Assembly: GCF_009730915.1 (NCBI RefSeq)
Contig: NC_052480.1
Location: 1 to 64,000 of the forward strand
DNA length: 64,000 nucleotides
Direction of reading: 5' to 3'
From: Dioscorea cayenensis subsp. rotundata
Taxonomy: Eukaryota; Streptophyta; Magnoliopsida; Dioscoreales; Dioscoreaceae
The notes under the pieces: model-generated
The model's database searches: none
What the model saw: only the letters and a program-made list of their open reading frames with translations
What the model was told of the DNA's origin: nothing
Translations under genes and position numbers: made by a program
Shown: piece after piece, positions 54,801 through 64,000 of the stretch
How the letters are laid out: the number at the start of each line of letters is the position of its first letter
Position numbering within the stretch: the stretch's first letter is position 1

Positions 54801-54916
54801 AACACTTAATATTTTTTATTGATAATAAGTCACTAGGTGATAATAATAATAATAATACCAAAAACGTTCGATATATATATATAATCTAATTTAATAATGT
54901 TATTTAATATATACTA

Positions 54917-57872
54917 TGTAATACCCGAACACATGGATAACTGTTAGAAAATATACTCGGGAGTATTACTTATAGTGGTAGTAAGATTTTCTACGATTAA
55001 TCTTGTTGAGAAACCCCAAGTGAAAAGAATAAGGACCTAAGTGTAAAAAGTTTTTTTAAAAGATTTTTAGGGTTAAAGAATAAATGAAAAGGATGGACAT
55101 GAAAATGTTTATGAAACCGAGGGACTGAAAGGTAGGGATGGAAGGGATCTTTTTAAAAATGTTGTTTTATAATCCAGGGGACCACTGGATAATTTGAAAG
55201 GACCTTTTGAGAATACTATTTTCATAATTCAAGGATCATTTGGGAGTTTTTCAGGGACTGTTGTGTAAGAAATTATGTTTTGAGGGACTAAAATTGAATT
55301 TCGGCTGAAAACTTAAGTTGGAGAAAAACTCTAGATTTTTGATGGTTCATCTTCTTCTCCCTTCATCCGCTACAAATGAACGCAGAGAAGATGAAGAAAT
55401 GGGAAGAAATTGGAGGTTTTAAGGAGAGGACTTGGAGATCGTTGGAGTGAGCTCACTGGGAGGGATGGGCTTGGGCTAGTAAGAGGCTTCAGTATTGTTT
55501 TTAGCATGTATATGTATGCATGTATATATATGTATTTATGGTTGGATTTGATGAAAATGTTGATGAATTTGAAGAAATATTAATGAGAATGATGAGGGTG
55601 TTGTTTTGAGATGAAATTTGTGTCAAAAAACCCTTGTATCCATGATAAATCAAGGATGAGATTGCGGAATTACGTAGCAATTCATGTAGCAACGAGATTA
55701 GGGGTTTGGTTTGATTAATTAAGTTGATGATTATGATGATTAAGGTGTTAATGATGATGGTTGGATTGAAATTGGTTGGGTTTAGCCAAATTGATTTGGT
55801 TGAGTTGAATTGAATTGATTGAGTTGAGTTTGATTTGGTTTAACCAAGTTCATTTAATTGAATTGGAATTGGGTTTGGATGAGAATTGAAGTGGTTGGGT
55901 TTTAATTGAATTGATCTAGTGCAGGGTTTGATCAAATCAAGTTGAGTGTAGTTGGACTTGAATGGTTTGGTTGAATTAAATTGGTTGAAGTTGATTTGGG
56001 TTTGGTTTGGATGTTGGGCTACGGGTTTTGGGCCGAACCAAGTTGGTTCAACAGAATTTGTATAAGAATTAAGTTGGTTCAAGGCTGGTTGGTTTAATTA
56101 AACCTGGTTCAGTGAATTTGAGTTTGGTTCAGTGAATTTGATCTTGGTTCAGCGGAATTGAGGCTGGTTCAGGTTGGTTCATAATAGTCTAGCCCAAATT
56201 GAGTTGGCTTAATTGTAATTGGAGACCAATTTGGTTATACATGGTCGAGGGTTTGAGCCGATTGGAGTGAGTGAGCTAGATTGAGAGTCGGGTTATTGAT
56301 TTCTTGTATTTTCTATTGGGATAAATTATATTTTTTTAGTTGTCGATGTTTTATTTATTTTTATTATGTTATCATGCTAGGGTGTTGATTAGGCTTTGGG
56401 AGGAGTTCGGGTCTAGCAAGGAACTCAAGGACACCAGTGTGAGTTGGTAGTGGCTATTATTTTAAATAATTGATTAATTATTATTATTTTGAAATAATTG
56501 TTTAATGGCTAGTATTTTTGAAATAAATGTTTAAAGTATTTCATTTTATCATGTTTGATTCCATATATAGTTGAAATATACATGTATATTTGTTTGCCAT
56601 TGATGTTCATGATAACCCAGTATTGATACATTCGTTTTTGTATAATTATACGTATTTGTGAATAGTAAAAATACATGTATATGTGATTTAATTATTCGGT
56701 TCATGTATTTATTTTTTTGATGGGTATATATGCTTTGATTTGGAGTGATTTGCAGAAACCATGTGAGCATATTAAAAGATGTTTTATCGGCATTGTTAAT
56801 AGAATTGGTTTTCATTCCTGGTATAGGAATGGTATCGATGAATCCGGGCTTCATCGGTATTATGCATTATTATACGCTTGGCATTGGCTTTTGTGGAAAA
56901 ATAATGTTTATTTCCGTGATGTGAATACTTGTCCTGGAAAAGGATCATGTGTTATGATTTATACAGATGGTATTATTCTACGTATTTACTTGATGGTTTT
57001 GATGGTGACGGGCTCAAGGTCCCGACTATCGCGATGGTGGGTCCCCACGGGCCGACCTTTAGAGGTGGCGTGGTGGACCCGGGTATTGATACTACGAGGG
57101 CGCTCGGTGGGAGTGTGGAGCCACTGATCGGATATTCATCGGGTAGCCGGGTCACCGACCGGTGAGCCGATGGGTCAACGTCAGAGACATGAGTTCCTTG
57201 ACGGCTCCGAACCCTAGCCGTGCCACGGCGAGGGTTTAGAGAGTTTTCTGAACCATGTTATCTTTGGGTGAGTGTTGGGTATTCTTGTATTTTAATTTGA
57301 GATTTATGTTATTTTTGAATTGTGATGAGGCGTCCTCCACAAAATTGTGTTTTCTGAGAAAAATCAAATTGATGTTGATTTATGTTGAATTTATGTTTCA
57401 AGAGTTCTTTAAAGATGTATTTTTGCTAGAATTCGGTATTTTTGGAAAAATTGGAAAAATTATTTCGAGCAGCTTGGTATTTATATATTTTATATATACG
57501 TGATTTAAGTATTTTGAAAATTATTAAGCCACTACTCGACCAACTGAATGTCGTAGTAGGCTGCAGGGAGCGGGACCCTAGATTGCACGATTGAGTATAG
57601 AGCTAGTCGGGGTTGAATCCGAGGATCGCGATGGGTCCTCCTTCCTTTCTTTCTATTTATTGGTGTCGTGATCTCTGTAGCCGTTGTACTCGCAAAATTT
57701 GAGTTATCGTATTCATAGGTATTTATGTATTTCGAACACAGTAGTTGGTGTAAAGTTGTAAATTGTGATTTGTAGGTCCGATTTTGTTTAAAAGCAGGTG
57801 ATCGGTTTCGCTAAAAGGGAATTTTAACGATGGGTGCCACATTTACCCTCGAGTAGAAGGGTGGGTGTGACA
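54917..57872 (+). repeat. 5' LTR
   Basis: Begins TGTAATACCCGAAC and ends GTGTGACA, the TG...CA ends of an LTR. About 55760-56200 is a degenerate run of TTGAATTGA/GGTTGGTTT words, and 57000-57240 is GC-richer. Confidence 0.85.
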
Positions 57873-58377
57873 TCTTTTGGTATCGAGACGTAGGTTGAGA
57901 TATCCGGGTTTGGTAGAGATCACGGGTTGTGATCTGAGCCTAAGTTTAGAAGTCATGTCTAGACTTAGAGGGTTAGTGAGTGATTAGCGAGAAAGTTAAG
58001 GGCCCGATAGAAGTATTTAGAGTCTCCAATCGGGTTAAAAACCTAAGTTGCGTGTTGGGATTGAGGGATCGATAGTAGATTTTGACATTTGAGACAAAGA
58101 GCTGAGTAGTGTACTGTGATCAGGATTATGTGTTGAGATATTTGTCAAAATTGGTTTTATTCAAAATGAGTTAACTTAAAGATGCCAAAGAAGTGTGTTT
58201 GGCATGTTGTTTGTTGACTGATACATAGTGATTTACAGTGTGATTATTTACTATTGAGCAGGATTTGTAGCAAGAGAAAGCAGGGGTCTTGGAACAAGTA
58301 AGTGAAATTCGAAATGATATCGGATGGATAAATGCTAAGAAATTTCGAGGGGACGAAATTTTTTTAAGGGGAAGGAT

Positions 58378-61326
58378 TGTAATACTCGAACACCTGGATA
58401 ACTCGATAGAAAATATACTGAGGTATTACTATAGTGGTAGTAAGATTTTTTTCTACGATTAATCTTGTTGAAACCCCAAGTGAAAAGAATAAGGACCTAA
58501 GTGTAAAAAGTTTTTAAAAAGATTTTTGGGTTAAAGAATAAATGAAAAGGATGGACATGAAATGTTTATGGAAACCGAGGGACTGAAAGGTAGGATGGAA
58601 GGGATCTTTTTAAAAATGTTGTTTTATAATCCAGGGACCACTGGATAATTTGAAAGGACCTTTTGAGAATACTATTTCATAATTCAAGGATCATTTTGGG
58701 AGTTTTTCAGGGGACTGTTATGTAAGAAATTATGTTTTGAGGGACTAAAAATTGAATTTCGGCTGAAAAACTTAAGTTGGAGAAAAAACTCTAGATTTTG
58801 ATGGTTCATCTTCTTCTCCCTTCATCCGCTATCAAGAACTCAAGAAGATGAAGAAATGGGAAGAAATTGGAGGTTTTAAGGAGAGGGACTTGGAGATCGT
58901 TGGAGTGAGCTCGCCGGAGGGATGGCTGGCTTAGTAAGAGGCTTCCTTGTATTGTTTTTAGCATGTATATGTATGCATGATATATATATGTATTTATGGT
59001 TGGATTTGATGAAAATGTTGATGAATTTGAAGAAATATTAATGAGAACGATGAGGGTGTTGTTTTTGAGATGAAATTTCGTGTGCAAAAACCTCAGATCC
59101 ACTGATAAATCAAGGATGAGATTACGAATCATCGTAGCAATTCATCGTAGCAACGAGATTAGGGTTTGGTCTGATTAATTAAGTTGATGATTATGATGAT
59201 TAAGGTGTTAATGATGATGGTTGGATTGAAATTGGTTGGGTTTTAGCCAAATTGATTTTGGTTGAGTCGAATTGAATTGATTGAGTTGAGTTTGATTTGG
59301 TTTTAACCAAGTTCATTTAATTGAATTGGAATTGGGTTTGGATGAGAATTGAGTGGTTGGGTTTTAATTGAATTGATCCGTCTGGTTTGATCGAATCAAG
59401 TCTGAGTGTAGTTGACTTGAATGGTTTGGTTGAATTAAATTGGCTCAAGTTGATTTGCGGGTTTGGTTTGGATGTTGGGCTACTGGTTTTTGGGCGAACC
59501 AAGTTGAGTTCAACAGTAATTTGTATAGAATTAAGTTGGTTCAAGGCTGGTTGGTTTAATTAAACCTGGTTCAGTGAATTTGAGTTTGGTTCGAGTGAAT
59601 TTGATCTTGGTTCAATGGAATTGAGTCTGGTTCAGGGTTGGTTCATAATAGTCAAATTTCCAAATTGAGTTGGGCTTAATTAGTAATCGAGACCAATTTT
59701 GGTTATACAAGGTCAGGTTTGAACCGATTGGAGTGAGTGGGCCAATTAGAGAGTCAGTTATTGATTTCTTGTATTTTCTATTGGGATAAATTATATTTTT
59801 AGTTGTCGTATTTATTTATTTTTTATTATGTTATCATGCTAGGTGTTGATTAGGCTTGGGAGGAGTTCCAGGTCTAGCAAGGAACTCAAGGACACTGCGT
59901 GAGTTGGTAGTGCTATTATTTTTAAATAATTGATTAATTATTATTATTTTGAAATAATTGTTTAATGGCTAGTATTTTTGAAATAAATGTTTAAGTATTT
60001 CATTTTATCATGTTTGATTCCATATATAGTTGAAAATATACGTGATATTTGTTTTGCCATTGATGTTCATGATAACTCGTATTGATACATTCGTTTTGTA
60101 TAATTATACGTGATTTGTGAATAGTAAAAATACATGTATATGTGATTTAATTATTCGGTTCATGTATTTATTTTTGATGGGTATATATGCTTTGATTTGG
60201 AGTGATTTGCGTAAACCATGTGAGCATATTAAAAGATGTTTTATCGGCATTATTAATAGAATTGGTTTTCATTCCCGGTATAGGGAATGGTATACAGTGG
60301 ATCCGGGCTTTTACTCGGTATTATGCATTATTATACGTTTAGCATCGGGCTTTGTGGAAAATAATGTTTATTTACATTGATGCGAATACTTGTCCCGGAA
60401 AAGGATCATGTGTTATGATTTATCTGACGATGGTATTATTCTTGTATTTACTTGATGGTTTTTGATGGTGACTGGGCTAAGGCCCGACTATCGCAGAAGA
60501 TGGGTCCCCACGGCCGAAAGCCTTTAGAGGTGGCGTGGTGGACCTGGGTATTGATTACTACGAGGGCCGCTAGCGTGGGAGGGTGAGCCTCGGATCGATA
60601 TTCATCGAGTGGCCAGGGTCATGGCCGGTGAGCCAGATGGGTCAACGTCAGGACATGAGTTCCTTGACGGCTCGAGCTCTCAGCGGCCACTGGCGAGGGT
60701 TTAGAGAGTTTTTCTAGACCATGTTATCTTTGGGTGAGTGTTGGAGTACTGCAGTATTTTTGAATTTGAGATTTATGTTATTTTTGAATCGTGATGAGGG
60801 CGCTCTCACAAAAATCGTGTTTTCCGAGAAAATCAAATTGATGTTGATTTATATGAATTTATGTTTCAAGAGTTCTTTAAAGATGTATTTTGCTAGAATT
60901 CTGGTATTTTGGAAAAATTGGAAAATTATTTGAGCAGTTGGTATTTATATATTTTATATATATTGTATTTAAGTATTTGAAATTATTAAAGCCACTACTC
61001 GACCAACTGAATGTGTCAGCAAAGTTTGCAGGAGCGAGGACCCTAGATTGCCTGATTGAGTATAGAGCTAGTCAGGGTTGAATCCAGGATTGCAGTGGGT
61101 CCTCCTTCCTTTCTTTCTATTTATTGGTGTCGTGATCTCAGTAAATGGTTGTACCCCATAATTTCGAGTTATTAGATTCATGTATTTATGTATTTGAACC
61201 CCATAGTTGGTGTAAAGTTGTAAATTATGATTTGTAGGGTCCGATTTTGTTTAAACAGTGGTGTCGAGCTTCAGTTAAAAGGGAATTTTTAAATCGATGG
61301 GTGCCACATTTACCTCAAGAGAAGGG
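58378..61326 (+). repeat. 3' LTR, cut by the assembly gap
   Basis: Begins TGTAATACTCGAACACC and follows the 5' LTR along its full length. The gap starts about a dozen bases before the expected end. Confidence 0.85.
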
Positions 61327-62326
61327 NNNNNNNNNNNNNNNNNNNNNNNNNNNNNNNNNNNNNNNNNNNNNNNNNNNNNNNNNNNNNNNNNNNNNNNNNN
61401 NNNNNNNNNNNNNNNNNNNNNNNNNNNNNNNNNNNNNNNNNNNNNNNNNNNNNNNNNNNNNNNNNNNNNNNNNNNNNNNNNNNNNNNNNNNNNNNNNNNN
61501 NNNNNNNNNNNNNNNNNNNNNNNNNNNNNNNNNNNNNNNNNNNNNNNNNNNNNNNNNNNNNNNNNNNNNNNNNNNNNNNNNNNNNNNNNNNNNNNNNNNN
61601 NNNNNNNNNNNNNNNNNNNNNNNNNNNNNNNNNNNNNNNNNNNNNNNNNNNNNNNNNNNNNNNNNNNNNNNNNNNNNNNNNNNNNNNNNNNNNNNNNNNN
61701 NNNNNNNNNNNNNNNNNNNNNNNNNNNNNNNNNNNNNNNNNNNNNNNNNNNNNNNNNNNNNNNNNNNNNNNNNNNNNNNNNNNNNNNNNNNNNNNNNNNN
61801 NNNNNNNNNNNNNNNNNNNNNNNNNNNNNNNNNNNNNNNNNNNNNNNNNNNNNNNNNNNNNNNNNNNNNNNNNNNNNNNNNNNNNNNNNNNNNNNNNNNN
61901 NNNNNNNNNNNNNNNNNNNNNNNNNNNNNNNNNNNNNNNNNNNNNNNNNNNNNNNNNNNNNNNNNNNNNNNNNNNNNNNNNNNNNNNNNNNNNNNNNNNN
62001 NNNNNNNNNNNNNNNNNNNNNNNNNNNNNNNNNNNNNNNNNNNNNNNNNNNNNNNNNNNNNNNNNNNNNNNNNNNNNNNNNNNNNNNNNNNNNNNNNNNN
62101 NNNNNNNNNNNNNNNNNNNNNNNNNNNNNNNNNNNNNNNNNNNNNNNNNNNNNNNNNNNNNNNNNNNNNNNNNNNNNNNNNNNNNNNNNNNNNNNNNNNN
62201 NNNNNNNNNNNNNNNNNNNNNNNNNNNNNNNNNNNNNNNNNNNNNNNNNNNNNNNNNNNNNNNNNNNNNNNNNNNNNNNNNNNNNNNNNNNNNNNNNNNN
62301 NNNNNNNNNNNNNNNNNNNNNNNNNN
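61327..62326. other. Assembly gap of exactly 1000 N
   Basis: A round number of N marks a gap of unknown true size. Open frames spanning it are meaningless. Confidence 0.99.
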
Positions 62327-63924
62327 GCTTAAAACAGAGGAACACCCTAAATGAAATCAGACATACTAAAAAGACACCCTTTTCTTTTTATGTGCCATCT
62401 AATTATAACCAGACCTGGAATCTAGATTCAGATCCTTACCAACCGGATTCTTTAATGCTCGTATTTGCAACAATAAAAAAGAAAAACCTGCTCCATAACC
62501 CCCATATTAGCTGACTGTTCTTCCTGCAAGGCTGTGGGATTTTGAATGATAGGCACAAGCCTTTGACTGGCACCGTTGATCCTCACCAACCGTTCCAAAT
62601 TTGTTTTTGATTTGATCATGTGTATAATGAGTGAAATACTTTTGTGACATGCTTGACAACTAAATGATAAAATTAAGATAAAAGTTATATCATGCAGGCA
62701 AACAAAAGGCTACGACAAACAAATTTTTAAAAATTGAACTTCCTTATCACACTGCTATAAATAATTATTCATTATTATAATTTTTTACATGAATATTTGA
62801 AGACTCAGATATATAGCTATAAAACAATATATAAATTTTCTGAAGTTTTTTTCTATTATATCTAATTTCATTTAAAATTTATCACTTATTATTTTAGCTA
62901 GTAACATCAGGAACAAAATGATACGCAATTTCTTTTAATTCGGCCTTCAAATCACATGGTTCAAAAACAATATGCTTGATTATACGTTTATGCTCATGGC
63001 TCTCATCCCTGCATAATTGCATATTTGTCACATGCATGTGTGTGGCCCTTGGTATGTTATGTATAACAATGAAAATAAAATTTTCAAATCATATGATATG
63101 ATCATAGTAAAAACATTATTTTACATGCTAATGTGTAAATTAGGCCTTGGTATTCTGGCATTTATTCATACTTAATTACAAATCTCAAAAATAAAAAACA
63201 AACAAACAAAGGATGGGTTTGGGCGATGCGCTTTTATTAGTCTGATCTAATGAAGTCAAAGGAGGAGGGATCACGGTAGCCATACGAGACTCATCTTGTT
63301 TATTGACAACGGGAAGCTAAGCAGGCGCAGCACAAGTTGAAGTGGTGGATGCAAATATGCTATATTTACTTGTGGCTGGTTTACGAAGCACAGAATATTC
63401 GCGTCATGTCGTGTAAGTTGTAACTCAACTTCCAGGCTCCAGGGGTAAGGGGGGATGGCTCAGTCACATTGATTGACGACTAGAATCAGAAATCGAAAAC
63501 ATCACCAAAAGAAAAAAAAGAAATACAAGAATAAATAAATAAATAAATAAAATAGAGCGAGAAGAAGAAGTTGATGCTGTGCAATGCACTGCGGTAGGTG
63601 AGAGATTGACCCAACCAAACACCTCCTCCTCCTCCTCTAATTGGGTCCCATTCCTCCACCAATCTGGTTTCATTTTTCAATCAGACAAACTTTCTCTACC
63701 TCTCGTATAAAATCCCCACCTTCTTACCCGCTGTCTCTCCTCAGCTTCATCCAAGCTCTGGGTGAAGAAGAAGAAGAAGAAGAAGAAGAAGAAGAAAGAG
63801 GGAGACATTACCAATACCAGAGAGAGAGAGAGAGCTAGTCTCAAATTTGTCCTTTTATAGGAAACAGAAAATAATACATATAGACAAACAGAGAGACACA
63901 GAGAGGTATATAGAGTAAATTAAG
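62327..63924. repeat. Second copy of window positions 1-1599
   Basis: Follows the first 1.6 kb nearly base for base, starting at the same base (GCTTAAA). Differences are mainly in microsatellites (TCC, AAAT, GAA, GA) and scattered single bases. The TATAAAA box and AC-I element are kept. Confidence 0.95.
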
Positions 63925-64000
63925 ATGGCGGTGTTCCAATCCCTTATTGTCCCGAATCAAACTTTCATTCACCCCAAACCCAAAGTCAGACCCAGCACTA
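63925..64000 (+). CDS. ADT: Arogenate dehydratase, second copy, first 25 codons
   Basis: ATG at 63925 starts MAVFQSLIVPNQTF, against [14 protein letters not shown] in the first copy. The gene runs off the window. Whether this is a second tandem gene or the other haplotype of the same gene cannot be told from here. Confidence 0.9.
   Translation, partial: MAVFQSLIVPNQTFIHPKPKVRPST

Larger units (their letters stand above)
54043..54916. other. Spacer with LINE ends
   Basis: Contains a very short LINE-derived insertion (54222-54266), a (TA)n run (54330-54354), a decayed minus-strand LINE 3' end (54655-54800) and AT-rich sequence before the LTR. Confidence 0.55.
54917..61326 (+). mobile_element. 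Ty3/gypsy LTR element (chromovirus, Del/Tekay-like), broken, no coding region
   Basis: Two LTRs of about 2.95 kb surround only 505 bp of internal sequence. The internal part keeps a primer-binding site (TGGTATCGAGAC, from 57878; tRNA-iMet type) and a polypurine tract (AAGGGGAAGGA, just before 58377). GGGGACGAAATTTTTTTAAG before the tract is the usual end of the internal region in Del/Tekay elements. Gag and pol are absent. It is therefore a fossil. The LTRs are still easily aligned but differ at many places, suggesting a moderately old insertion, or younger if some differences are assembly errors. The right end runs into the gap, so the target duplication cannot be seen. Confidence 0.85.

Noticed and set aside
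55501-57503. Several small open frames in the LTRs
   Set aside because: They lie in non-coding LTR sequence and in low-complexity TTGAATTGA-type text.
61247-62514. Open frames of 350-400 codons across the gap
   Set aside because: Made of N; no sequence information.

Overview
The window is nuclear DNA of a flowering plant. Host genes have plant-type introns and are plant-only families (arogenate dehydratase, phytosulfokine precursor, class A heat stress factor, PAN/bulb-lectin membrane protein, 2-carboxy-D-arabinitol-1-phosphatase, DUF868). Coding regions are GC-rich and spacers very AT-rich, with L1-type LINEs, MITEs, a SINE-like element and a chromovirus-type LTR pair. A monocot (for example a yam-like genome) is my guess; no single feature proves it.

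Layout. 1.6-2.9 kb: intronless arogenate dehydratase (+). 6.3-6.8 kb: phytosulfokine precursor (+). 8.9-12.2 kb: heat stress factor, HSFA3-like (-). 14.6-15.4 kb: EAR-motif protein of unknown function (+). 19.9-21.4 kb: PAN-domain lectin-like membrane protein (+). 22.0-22.4 kb (-) and 22.7-25.8 kb (+): a divergent pair, a small plastid membrane protein and a nine-exon CA1P phosphatase. 27.2-28.1 kb: DUF868 (+). 30.8-33.9 kb: 5'-truncated LINE with a long open RT frame (-).

36-54 kb is a lineage-specific gene cluster and the most unusual part. Two (+) genes at 40 and 50 kb, and a fragment at 53.9 kb, encode a small protein with a Cys/Arg/Pro head and six ~28-residue repeats built on GVGNxAGRDN. 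They lie among (-) genes for an acidic CxCxxC-repeat protein (36.2 kb), its shorter paralogue (41.2 kb) and a His/Gln/Asn-rich protein (47.6 kb). Three of these genes have a first coding exon consisting only of the ATG. Part of the cluster (48.5-50.7 kb) was duplicated to 51.5-54.1 kb and then decayed. LINE 3' ends sharing a GTGG-TTTAT-CCAC hairpin are scattered through it.

54.9-61.3 kb holds two ~2.95 kb LTRs of a Ty3/gypsy element around only ~0.5 kb of internal sequence. A 1000-N gap (61327-62326) follows. The last 1.67 kb (62327-64000) is a near-identical second copy of the first 1.67 kb of the window, ending inside a second arogenate dehydratase start.

Six conserved host genes (dehydratase, phytosulfokine, HSF, EAR protein, repeat protein 1, acidic protein 2) each show one reading-frame slip, and each is an extra base. 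With the duplicated contig ends this suggests consensus or haplotype problems in the assembly as well as biology.
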